Below, piece after piece: positions 1-7,937 of a stretch of 64,000 bases of DNA (position 1 is its first letter; every line of letters begins with the position of its first letter). Source of the DNA: CAMBDS01 sp964355675 (lineage in GTDB: Bacteria > Electryoneota > AABM5-125-24 > Hatepunaeales > Hatepunaeaceae). The position numbers were made by a program, and so were the translations under genes. The DNA lies in the NCBI GenBank assembly GCA_964355675.1, contig CAYHEC010000017.1, positions 1-64,000 of the forward strand, read 5' to 3'. The notes under the pieces were generated by a model. It was given only the letters and a program-made list of their open reading frames with translations, searched no databases and had not been told where the DNA came from.

Positions 1-77
1 TCCAAGAGAATCTTGTCCGAATTGGCGTACCAAGCGAATAAATCAACGAACTCAGAAAGTCCGCCTTCCAAGAGGTG
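1..77. repeat. copy of dispersed repeat arm
   Basis: The first ~75 bases are nearly identical to 34597-34663, including shared blocks such as AAGCGAATAAATCAACGAAC and the terminal GTCCGCC.TCCA. The same arm appears inverted and diverged at 34471-34522. It is therefore one arm of a dispersed palindromic element whose other arm lies before the window. No coding sequence is seen here. Confidence 0.8.
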
Positions 78-83
78 ATTTTG

Positions 84-1589
84 CTATGAGAATAATTTCT
101 CTTTTTTCAAGCTCAAAAAATCGTTGCTCCCGATGATGATATGATCGAGTAGTTCAATTCCTAAAGTTCGCCCTGCCTCTGAAATGTTTTTCGTTACCGC
201 AATGTCTTGAGGCGATGGCGTCAGGTCGCCAGAAGGGTGATTGTGAGCCAAAATTATCGCATAAGCAGTATGTTCAAGTGCAGGTGCGAAGACTTCCCGG
301 GGATGAACAATTGATCTTGAAAGAGTACCGATGGAAATTATTTCATCATGAATCAGTCGGCTTTGGACATTCAGATATAGTCCACGAAGATGCTCCTTTT
401 TTAAAAGCGCCATATCCTTTAAATACTTGTAAGCATCTTCGGGACTACGGATAAAAGGAGTCCTGGTGGTTGTTTCTTCGAAGAAGCGCCTGCCCAGCTC
501 AAGAATTGCTACGACACGAGAGGCTATTTCGATTGTCACTCCCAATAATTCTGCCATTCGCCCTGGATTTCGTTCAGCTGTAAGCGCTCTAGTGCCGTAC
601 TCACTTAGAATTTTGGCGGCGATATTTTCGGGATTCTCCTCGTTGGTAAGGGTGTCGTCAGGTTGGAGCAATAGCGAGAGCAGTTCACTTGAGCGGAGGT
701 AATCTGCTCCGAAAAATCTTAATCTCTCCGACGGGTTTTCACGAATTTCTATTGGTTGGAGGTAAGTCAGCGATTCGCCATCAGATGCATTTTGAAATTG
801 CTTCGCGACCGATTTTGTACGAAACGGCGAGAAACCAGCTGTAATCATTTGAATTGGAGGAGTGGCAAGTGGCAGACTTTTCGCACGAGTGAATATATCA
901 TTTATTTTCTCGACCCGAGTCGCGTTACCATGGGAATTGCCATCGCCTGATGAGATATTTGTACGCAGATTGTTTAAAATCGTGAACCAAAAGTCAGAAG
1001 TGGCAATTAAATCGGGGTCAGTGAAAATCTTTGCTCTTGGGTGAGTAGCTCCAGCTTTCGTTAACCTCTCCATGATGTCGTCGTCAGTGGATATCTGGGT
1101 TGAGTGAGTAATTTGCGTGCGACGGTAATTATTCCAAAGTTCTAACAATTCCAATGTCAATAATTGATTCGGTAGAGCTGGCCGGTCAGCGCATTCGATG
1201 ATTATCACTTGTCCGCCGGGAGCAAGATCAGAAAAAACGACCACGAGCCAATCAATATTTGGTGATTGAAATATCGATGGCCAAAGAACAAGGATCAGAT
1301 CGGCAAGTTCCTGGCGCGGATGGACATACTCGCTGTCTGATTCGCGGTGATGGAGTTGTGCATGAGTTTCCGGTCTGTTTTCAATGAGAGAATTGTGAGT
1401 GATGACTTGACGATAACGAAGGTTGAGATTCTCAATAAGTTGTTCATCGGCTGGGCCATACACCAAAGCCAATCCTCCCTCACCGAGCGGGAGAAAAGCG
1501 AATCGCTCTACTATCGGAAGAGTGGGGAAGGTGATAACTTCACCAAAAGGATCTTCGTGATCCAACGTCTTTGAGTTGAGAGAGGTCAA
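84..1589 (-). CDS. radC: RadC/JAB-domain protein with N-terminal methyltransferase-like domain
   Basis: Encodes 501 aa. The C-terminal ~225 residues are a RadC (UPF0758) protein: a helix-hairpin-helix-like region (residues ~285-370) followed by an MPN/JAB metalloprotease-like domain with the zinc motif HNHPSGD..PS..D near residue 450. RadC proteins were once linked to DNA repair; the biochemical role is unsettled. The N-terminal ~270 residues are not part of normal RadC (about 225 aa). They contain a segment (ADLILVLWPSIF, then LAPGGQVIIIE) that resembles the post-I and PGG strand region of class I methyltransferases, but no clear SAM-binding GxGxG is visible. Start is TTG at 1589, seven bases after the metG stop, so it is the last gene of the envC-holB-ricT-metG run. 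RadC assignment is firm; the N-terminal fold is inferred. Confidence 0.85.
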   Translation of the reverse strand: MTSLNSKTLDHEDPFGEVITFPTLPIVERFAFLPLGEGGLALVYGPADEQLIENLNLRYRQVITHNSLIENRPETHAQLHHRESDSEYVHPRQELADLILVLWPSIFQSPNIDWLVVVFSDLAPGGQVIIIECADRPALPNQLLTLELLELWNNYRRTQITHSTQISTDDDIMERLTKAGATHPRAKIFTDPDLIATSDFWFTILNNLRTNISSGDGNSHGNATRVEKINDIFTRAKSLPLATPPIQMITAGFSPFRTKSVAKQFQNASDGESLTYLQPIEIRENPSERLRFFGADYLRSSELLSLLLQPDDTLTNEENPENIAAKILSEYGTRALTAERNPGRMAELLGVTIEIASRVVAILELGRRFFEETTTRTPFIRSPEDAYKYLKDMALLKKEHLRGLYLNVQSRLIHDEIISIGTLSRSIVHPREVFAPALEHTAYAIILAHNHPSGDLTPSPQDIAVTKNISEAGRTLGIELLDHIIIGSNDFLSLKKEKLFS

Positions 1590-1595
1590 ATTAAC

Positions 1596-3467
1596 CTATT
1601 TAATTTTATTACCGGATTCGACGGCTCCTTCAGGGACTATGAGAAAGTGTCGTTCACCGTTAGAGACTGCCAGAATCATTCCGTGCGACCACTCGCCGCG
1701 TAGCTTGGCTGGTTTCAGGTTGGTTACGACAACGACAGATTGATTTAAAAGATCCGCGGGGTCATAACTCTTGGCGATCCCGGTGACGATCTGCCGCACA
1801 TCGTCACCTATTTGGACTTGAAGCACCAGTAACTTATCAGAACCTTCCAGCTTTCTCGCCTCGATCACCTTGCCAACCCGGAGATCGACTTTGGCGAAGT
1901 CGTCGATGGTGATTTCATCAGATCGCCCAACGCTTAGTGTCTCCCCACTGCTTGCGGGATTATCTTTTCCCCCACCGCTTGCGGGGGGGGCAGGGGGGGG
2001 TGTTGGCTTCGACTTGACGTCGATACGGGGAAAGAGCTTCAAGTCTCCACCGTTTAGAATAGCAGTCCTTAGTTCCTCCATTTTCAGAGGCATTACGGGA
2101 CTGAGCCATTTTGCAACTTCCAACAGAGAATCCAGCCATTCGGAAATCGCCATTTTATGAGAAACTGGATCCACCCATGGTTTTATGGCGTCGATGGACT
2201 GGTTCATACTCCGAACCAATCTAATTGCGGCTTCTATGGCGGCATTAGGGCGAATATTGAGGATTTCATTTCTAATTTCATTTTTCAAACCGCGGGTTTG
2301 CTCAATTATTCCGCCTATCAGGAGATGATCATCATAAGAATCCTTAGGAGGTGTGCCACTCTCTGAAGTGTTCTTTGCCAACTTCGCCAGCCTGCTGTAC
2401 AAATTCCCCAAATCGTTCGCCAAATCGCTGTTGTAGCGCTTGATAAAGGCTTCCTCAGAGAATGTCGCGTCCTGCCCAGGGGTCATCTCGCTCATCAGGA
2501 CATAACGGAAGGCGTCAGATCCATATTTATCGACCAAGTCGAGAGGTTTAATGACATTCCCGACCGACTTGGACATTTTTCCGCCGTCGATCAACCACCA
2601 GCCATGGGCGAAGATCGTCTTTGGTAGTTCAAATCCTGCGGCGTGAAGCATGGTCGGCCAATAGACTGCATGAGTCGTGATTATATCCTTACCTATCAGA
2701 TGGAGATCGGCAGGCCAGAGGTCGGGTGTGAATCCTTCCTTCTCATGGATCCGGGTTGCGCTGAGGTAATTCAGTAGAGCATCGAACCAGACATAAGTGA
2801 CATAGTCGGTGTCGAACGGAAGCGGTATTCCCCAGGCGAGACGTGACTTCGGTCTCGATATGCACAGGTCGCCAAGATCTTGTTTCAGAAAACCAAGCAC
2901 TTCATTCCTGCGGGATTCGGGTTTAATGAAGTCCGGATGGGTGTTAATCCAGTCGATGAGCCATTTCTGGTGATCGCTCATGCGGAAGAAATAATTCTTC
3001 TCAGTCAATTGCTCTACAGGTCTGCCGCAGGCGGGGCAATTCCCTGCGACGATATCCTTATCTGTCCAGAAGCGCTCATCGGGCGTGCAATACCAGCCGG
3101 AGTAATCTGCGGAATAGATGTCTCCTTGAATATTTAGTTTAGTGAGGATTCCTTCAACAAATTTCTTGTGTTCAGGGTTAGTGGTTCTAAAGAATACGTC
3201 AGGTTTGATAGAAAGACGTTCCCAAACTTCTCTAAAACGGTCGGCCAATAAGTCGCAGTGCTGCTGAGGAGTACTGCCTGATTTGGCGGCGGCTTCGACG
3301 ATCTTCTGCCCGTGTTCATCGACGCCGGTAAGAAAATGGACGTCATAATCGAAAAGCCGAAAATAGCGACAAAGCACATCGCCGAGAATTGTTTCATAAG
3401 CATGGCCTATGTGAGGTTCAGCATTCACATAATGCAGTGCGGTTGTTATGTAATATTTTGATGACAT
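1596..3467 (-). CDS. metG: methionyl-tRNA synthetase
   Basis: Class I aminoacyl-tRNA synthetase charging tRNA-Met, 623 aa from the ATG at 3467 (MSSKYYITTALHYVN); an in-frame GTG at 3491 would add 8 residues. The HIGH-type motif is HIGH in NAEPHIGHAYE, the KMSKS loop is seen in GGKMSKSVGN, and a zinc-knuckle region reads WYCTPDERFW...CPACGRP, where the second ligand position is Asp rather than Cys. A C-terminal tRNA-binding OB domain (residues ~520-623, VDLRVGKVIEA...) follows a linker. The linker carries a Pro/Gly-rich stretch encoded by a palindromic insertion (see 1945-2012). Gene order holB-ricT-metG is common in bacteria. Confidence 0.95.
   Translation of the reverse strand: MSSKYYITTALHYVNAEPHIGHAYETILGDVLCRYFRLFDYDVHFLTGVDEHGQKIVEAAAKSGSTPQQHCDLLADRFREVWERLSIKPDVFFRTTNPEHKKFVEGILTKLNIQGDIYSADYSGWYCTPDERFWTDKDIVAGNCPACGRPVEQLTEKNYFFRMSDHQKWLIDWINTHPDFIKPESRRNEVLGFLKQDLGDLCISRPKSRLAWGIPLPFDTDYVTYVWFDALLNYLSATRIHEKEGFTPDLWPADLHLIGKDIITTHAVYWPTMLHAAGFELPKTIFAHGWWLIDGGKMSKSVGNVIKPLDLVDKYGSDAFRYVLMSEMTPGQDATFSEEAFIKRYNSDLANDLGNLYSRLAKLAKNTSESGTPPKDSYDDHLLIGGIIEQTRGLKNEIRNEILNIRPNAAIEAAIRLVRSMNQSIDAIKPWVDPVSHKMAISEWLDSLLEVAKWLSPVMPLKMEELRTAILNGGDLKLFPRIDVKSKPTPPPAPPASGGGKDNPASSGETLSVGRSDEITIDDFAKVDLRVGKVIEARKLEGSDKLLVLQVQIGDDVRQIVTGIAKSYDPADLLNQSVVVVTNLKPAKLRGEWSHGMILAVSNGERHFLIVPEGAVESGNKIK
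1945..2012. repeat. palindromic insertion inside metG linker
   Basis: The plus strand shows two half-related units, CCCACTGCTTGCGGG and CCCACCGCTTGCGGGGGG, the second being a hairpin (CCCACCGC/GCGGGGG). They lie in frame between the catalytic/anticodon part of MetRS and its C-terminal OB domain, where they encode a Pro-rich then Gly/Ser-rich low-complexity segment. Such a segment is not a normal part of MetRS, so it is interpreted as an in-frame repeat insertion in a tolerant linker. Confidence 0.6.
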
Positions 3468-3631
3468 TATAGTTGTGATGTGTGCCGTCACGCGCCCTCA
3501 CGTAACAGAAAAAATGAACAATGATTGCAAATTAAGTGTCAGATGAGGGCATCTGAAACCACCTTGATAGGTACGGAGACCTGTTGTATGTACGAAGGAC
3601 GGGTACGGAGCCCCGCCGTACTGAGCGCGCT

Positions 3632-4417
3632 TCAATCGCTCATAATTTCCATTCTGGAATCGGAGTCGTTCATTGTCGGTAGATTGATTCGATTCGGCGC
3701 AGAATCACTATCGATATAATTTGGCATTTCGAAAGCGAGACAGCATTTAAGCCTGCTACATCTTCCCGAAAGTTTGATTGGGTTTAGTATCAGGTGTTGG
3801 GATTTAGCCATTCCGGTCGTAATTGGAATAAAACAGTTGAGAAAATTCCCGCAACAAAGTTTCATACCACATACACCGAAACAGTCCCCTCGCTTCAACT
3901 CATCCCGCGAGCCGATCTGACGTAACTCGATGCGCGTTCTAAATGACGCGGCGAGATCCCGGACCAAGTATCGAAAATCGACTCGGCCTTCCGCAGTGAA
4001 ATAGAAAATCAATTTCTGGCCATCGAGTCGGAGTTCGGCATCGACCAGTTTCATCTGAAGTTTACGAAATTTTATTTTAGAAGCGCAGTTGGTTCGGGCA
4101 GTTAATTCTATTTCACGATGACGTTCAATCTGCGCAAGATCCGCCTCTGTGGCCACACGTTTTACGATGTAAGGAGTTAAATTACTGGTACAATTCAACG
4201 ATTGACGATACGAGCGCACAATCCCCGCTTCTTCGCCACGATCAGCTTCAGTTACTGCAATCTCACCTATTTGTACCGAAACTAACTTTGGATTGGCAAA
4301 CCAACCACGACGATGGCCTTTAAATTCAAGAAGCAGAAATGTGTAGTCACGTTCATCGACGATAATCGTTTCTTCTTCATCACTCCAGGCGGCATTGCAT
4401 TCATCTTCAGAGTTCAT
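3632..4417 (-). CDS. ricT: PSP1-domain protein RicT (YaaT-like)
   Basis: Encodes 261 aa. The core matches the PSP1/RicT family: an N-terminal beta barrel-like region (LVSVQIGEIAVTEADRGEEAG), then the diagnostic cysteine-rich segment with FGVCGMKLCCGNFLNCF, MAKSQHLILNPIKLSG and C..LKCCLAFE. In Bacillus, RicT joins RicA and RicF in an Fe-S complex that affects mRNA processing, which is where the cysteines act; in other phyla the role is not established. The start ATG at 4417 overlaps the holB stop by four bases (ATGA), so translation is probably coupled. It sits in the conserved holB-ricT-metG order. Confidence 0.9.
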   Translation of the reverse strand: MNSEDECNAAWSDEEETIIVDERDYTFLLLEFKGHRRGWFANPKLVSVQIGEIAVTEADRGEEAGIVRSYRQSLNCTSNLTPYIVKRVATEADLAQIERHREIELTARTNCASKIKFRKLQMKLVDAELRLDGQKLIFYFTAEGRVDFRYLVRDLAASFRTRIELRQIGSRDELKRGDCFGVCGMKLCCGNFLNCFIPITTGMAKSQHLILNPIKLSGRCSRLKCCLAFEMPNYIDSDSAPNRINLPTMNDSDSRMEIMSD

Positions 4418-5565
4418 GATTGGAATACTCGTTTTAGTTTGATGGCAAGTGCAGTTAAAGCTAATGATTGCATAGCGTTGGCGTCTATTGCTAATTTAGC
4501 CTCTTCGAGTTCGCGCAGAGCTTCGAGGAGTTGTTCGGCGCTGTATCGTTCTGCCATTCTGGCAACGCTTGGTCCACTGTTCGAAATACGAAGGTTCGGC
4601 TGTTCGCCACCTGTTTTGGCGGCGATTGAATTCAGAGCGTCAAGAATCCAAAGGCTGGTGATGTCGAGTCGATCTTTGATCTCAGACCGCGTGGCATCCT
4701 CACCAACCCAATTCTCTACCGTTTCGGTGATCTTGGCAACGTTTCCGACTGCCGCTGACCGGAGAAAATCAAGTCCCGCGGTGGTCATTTCATCAGTCTG
4801 ACTATCAAGAAGCTCCATAGCATGGGTGAAACTGCCATTGGCGAGTGAGGCGATAGTCCCTGCACGGTCTGCATTCACCCCGTTTCGGGCAATCAACGCA
4901 CTGGCAATTGTTTCCCGAGGCAGAGGTGAAAAGCGCACCTGCTGACAGCGGGACAAAATTGTTGGCAGGACATTGCGCGGGCTATCGGCTGTCAAAAGTA
5001 ATAAACATCTTTCCGGAGGTTCCTCAAGTAGTTTCAAGAGGGCATTCGCTGATTGTTCATTCATAGTCTCAGCCGGATGAATAAATAAAATCCGCATTCC
5101 AGAATTGTCTGGAGCAAATGATATCTTGTCGCGGGCTTCGCGTATATGATCGATTAGGATTTGTCCGGTTCCTGTAAATCGTAGCGGAGAATAAGAACTA
5201 AGCCCTAAATTGGAAAGAATTTCATTATGTGCCGCATCACTCGCTACACCTTCGTCTTTGAGGTCCTTTTTGAGTGAAGGCAGAGGAAATACCGTCAAAA
5301 GATTAGGATGATGCCATTTCAGCATGGAAACGCAGGAATGACATTGACAGCCGAGTGAGGCGATTTCTACCCCTTTCGGGCAGTTTAAGACTCGTGCCAG
5401 TTCTATGGCAAGGGCGCGTTTGCCGGTTCCTTCGGGACCAACGAATAGGTAAGCATGGGCAAGACGTCCGGACTTGAGTACCCGCATCAACAGATCGCGC
5501 GGTTCGATTTGCCCTATCACAGAAGGGAATGGCTGGTTTTCGAGATTGGTCAATGCTTCAACCAT
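4414..5565 (-). CDS. holB: DNA polymerase III delta prime subunit
   Basis: Encodes 383 aa, the clamp-loader AAA+ subunit of the replicase. Visible features are the N-terminal QIEPRDLLMRVLKSGRLAHAYLF, the Walker A loop GPEGTGKRA, a four-cysteine zinc module (C..KGVEIASLGCQCHSC), a sensor/SRC-type motif in TILSRCQQVRFSPL, and the LLKLLEEPPE segment typical of HolB/DnaX. The C-terminal third is less conserved. Its start overlaps the 3' end of the envC-like gene by 16 bases, and its stop overlaps ricT. Confidence 0.93.
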   Translation of the reverse strand: MVEALTNLENQPFPSVIGQIEPRDLLMRVLKSGRLAHAYLFVGPEGTGKRALAIELARVLNCPKGVEIASLGCQCHSCVSMLKWHHPNLLTVFPLPSLKKDLKDEGVASDAAHNEILSNLGLSSYSPLRFTGTGQILIDHIREARDKISFAPDNSGMRILFIHPAETMNEQSANALLKLLEEPPERCLLLLTADSPRNVLPTILSRCQQVRFSPLPRETIASALIARNGVNADRAGTIASLANGSFTHAMELLDSQTDEMTTAGLDFLRSAAVGNVAKITETVENWVGEDATRSEIKDRLDITSLWILDALNSIAAKTGGEQPNLRISNSGPSVARMAERYSAEQLLEALRELEEAKLAIDANAMQSLALTALAIKLKRVFQS

Positions 5566-6803
5566 TTCAGCGGATCCTGTTTTTCGCGCTTCGACCAGAC
5601 TTCAAAATGAAATTCACTCGCGCTCCCCGCATCAGCAACAAGGCCGAGCGGCTGTCCGGATCTGACTATTTGCCCTTCACCGGGGAAGACTTGCTCAAGT
5701 TTTGAGTACACCGTATAGTAACCTTGCCCGTGGGAGATGATAATGGTATTACTAAATCCTCTTAGCCAGGCAACTCTGGTTACCTGGCCGCTTGCGGCGG
5801 CATAAACCTGTTCGCCCGGATGCGCCTTAAAATCGACGCCGGGATTTATCGTAGTAGTGCCAAGCTTTGGATGGCGTGTTGGTCCAAACGGCTGTGCAAC
5901 TGAAAGATTCTTCAGTGGTGGCGTCAGTCTTCCTGTGAGTTCACTAAAGGGTGTATCCGGGACAAATCCGGGCATTGCCTTCTTATTGTTTGCCTGTTCC
6001 TGGCGTGTAATTTCTCGTTCGATTTCTTCGAGTGCCTGGCGACGTTCATCGAGCAATGACCTAAGGAGATTATTGTCATTTTCAATACTTGTGAGAAGCT
6101 TAGATTTTTCCGCTCGTTCAGCAAGTTGGGTCGATTCTTCTTGACGTTTGTCTTTTAAAAGAAGACGATAACGTTCGAGTTCGCTCAATCTTCTTGTCTG
6201 ATCGCTGGAAAGATTTTGACGAAGACCTTCGCGCTGTTTTGTTTCTGTCTCTATTATGGCGAGCTGTGAAGCGATTTTTTCGAGGCTTCGTCGATCAAAA
6301 CCTTCTATAGAAGCAAAGTACTTTCGGCGGCGAGCCAAATCGTTGAGATCCTGTACACCGGAAAGCAGAGCCAACCTCACACCCGTTATTCTTTTATAGA
6401 AATATACCATGCGTTTCGACGCTCCAGCACGGAGTTCATCAAGATAGGACTCCGCGACTGAGAGATCGCTGGAAAGGGATTGAAGCTCGGCGCTGACATT
6501 TTCGATCTTCATTCCTAATTGCGCGACCTTCCGATTGGAAATTTCAGCATTACGTTCGAGTTCTATGATCAATCTTCTTCTAAGTTCGATCTTTCGGTCG
6601 ATGTCTTGGAGCTGATCGATGGCGCTTCTTTGTCCAGCCTCTCCTTCCTTAATTCGCACTTCGAGATTTTCTATCTCAGCACGCAATTTCCGAGCAACTT
6701 GACCTTCGACTTCCTCACATGGAGTAGTTATGGCTACGGTAAACAACAGGATAATTGTTGATAATCCTGAAGTCACGGGTTTGTTAAGCCGGTATGATCT
6801 CAA
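5550..6803 (-). CDS. EnvC-like coiled-coil protein with degenerate LytM (M23) domain
   Basis: Encodes 417 aa. An N-terminal export signal (residues ~10-30, hydrophobic SGLSTIILLFTVAITT) is followed by ~240 residues of charged heptad-like coiled coil and a C-terminal LytM/M23 domain (~305-417). The catalytic residues are not kept: the first zinc motif HxxxD reads NPGVD, and the usual HxH region reads YSKL; only HFEVW remains. This pattern is that of amidase activators such as EnvC, which regulate septal peptidoglycan hydrolases from the periplasm instead of cutting themselves. The start is TTG at 6803. The assignment as activator is inference from the missing ligands. Confidence 0.85.
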   Translation of the reverse strand: MRSYRLNKPVTSGLSTIILLFTVAITTPCEEVEGQVARKLRAEIENLEVRIKEGEAGQRSAIDQLQDIDRKIELRRRLIIELERNAEISNRKVAQLGMKIENVSAELQSLSSDLSVAESYLDELRAGASKRMVYFYKRITGVRLALLSGVQDLNDLARRRKYFASIEGFDRRSLEKIASQLAIIETETKQREGLRQNLSSDQTRRLSELERYRLLLKDKRQEESTQLAERAEKSKLLTSIENDNNLLRSLLDERRQALEEIEREITRQEQANNKKAMPGFVPDTPFSELTGRLTPPLKNLSVAQPFGPTRHPKLGTTTINPGVDFKAHPGEQVYAAASGQVTRVAWLRGFSNTIIISHGQGYYTVYSKLEQVFPGEGQIVRSGQPLGLVADAGSASEFHFEVWSKREKQDPLKWLKH

Positions 6804-7017
6804 CTAAGTCTCACTTGGACGGTCGGATCGTCAGGTGTTCCATGTTTGGCATATAACTTTCGGAGCAAGGGATAATTTATCTAACAGCGCTTGATAATAG
6901 GTTATCAACTAAGTAAAATAGTCACTGCGGAGCAAAGATGCAAATATTCATTCATTATTGTTGGAATTAGCAGATGTCATAATTCCTCCCAAAAGTAATT
7001 TAAGTATTCATCTTACC

Positions 7018-7046
7018 TTGACAGTTGAACGCCGAAGGATTATATT
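7018..7046 (+). promoter_or_regulatory. sigma70-type promoter of the rplM operon
   Basis: TTGACA (7018-7023), a 17-base spacer and TATATT (7041-7046). Transcription would begin near 7053, about 22 bases before the rplM start. This promoter lies inside the longest open frame, which helps show that rplM begins at the GTG at 7075 and not further upstream. Confidence 0.8.
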
Positions 7047-7074
7047 TACTGTTTCAATTTCGTTTGGAGTTTTT

Positions 7075-7497
7075 GTGAAAACATTTATACCAAGAGACCA
7101 CGACATACAGCCTGAATGGTTGCTCATCGATGCGACAGGCGTACCTCTTGGGAGATTGGCAAGTCGCGTTGCCATATATTTACGCGGCAAACATCGGCCT
7201 ATTTATACGCCTCACCTTGATACTGGTGATTTCGTTGTGATCGTAAATGCCGACAAGGTTGGTGTAAGCGGTAACAAATTGGATCAAAAATCTTATTTCC
7301 GGCATTCAACACATCCAGGCGGCTGGACGATGGTTCCTATGCGCAAAGCGTTGAACGAAAAACCGGAATGGGTGGTGCGTAAGGCGATATGGGGAATGTT
7401 GCCTCATAATCCGCTTGGTCGCAAAATGATAAAAAAGCTGAAAATATACAGCGGCACGGTTCACCCCCACGCCGCACAGAATCCAAAGACCGTCTGA
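7075..7497 (+). CDS. rplM: 50S ribosomal protein L13
   Basis: Encodes 140 aa, the usual L13 length. Sequence runs from KTFIPRDHDIQPEWLLIDA through GRLASRVAIYLRGKHRPIYTP, the YFRHS..PGG motif and MLPHNPLGRKM to the C-terminal KIYSG. The GTG start at 7075 is chosen because GGAG (7066-7069) stands five bases upstream and a promoter ends just before. It is the first gene of a translation operon (rplM-rpsI-rpsB-tsf-pyrH-frr). Confidence 0.96.
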   Translation: MKTFIPRDHDIQPEWLLIDATGVPLGRLASRVAIYLRGKHRPIYTPHLDTGDFVVIVNADKVGVSGNKLDQKSYFRHSTHPGGWTMVPMRKALNEKPEWVVRKAIWGMLPHNPLGRKMIKKLKIYSGTVHPHAAQNPKTV

Positions 7498-7537
7498 TGA
7501 CTCAAGGCGCTTTAAGTCAAGGAAGTGGGAGACAGGT

Positions 7538-7930
7538 TTGAAAGGTGAAAGTTTCTACGCGACCGGACGTCGGAAGACATCTGTTGCGCGAGTCTGGCTG
7601 CGACCTGGGAGTGGTCTGATTCTTGTCAATAAAGTTGACATGACCACATATTTCCACCGCGACAGTCTGACAATGATAATCGAACAGCCGCTTGCAGTTG
7701 CAGGTGGCGCGACCGTCTTTGACGTCGAAGTTTACGTTCATGGCGGTGGGAAAGCGGCTCAGGCCGGGGCGATGCGTTTGGGAATGTCTCGAGCGCTCAT
7801 CAATTTCAATCCCGAACTGAAGTCGGTGTTAAGGCAAGGCGGGTTTTTAACCCGAGATCCTCGTGAAAAAGAACGGAAGAAGTATGGACAACCCGGCGCC
7901 CGCAAGCGTTTCCAATACTCCAAGCGATAG
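7538..7930 (+). CDS. rpsI: 30S ribosomal protein S9
   Basis: Encodes 130 aa, standard for S9. Key signatures are YATGRRKTSVARVWL at the N-terminus, the central VHGGGKAAQAGAMRLGMSRAL and the basic tail ERKKYGQPGARKRFQYSKR, whose last residues reach the P-site tRNA. Start is TTG at 7538 with GGGAG about eight bases upstream. It follows rplM after 40 bases, the usual order. Confidence 0.96.
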   Translation: MKGESFYATGRRKTSVARVWLRPGSGLILVNKVDMTTYFHRDSLTMIIEQPLAVAGGATVFDVEVYVHGGGKAAQAGAMRLGMSRALINFNPELKSVLRQGGFLTRDPREKERKKYGQPGARKRFQYSKR

Positions 7931-7937
7931 TCTGAGT

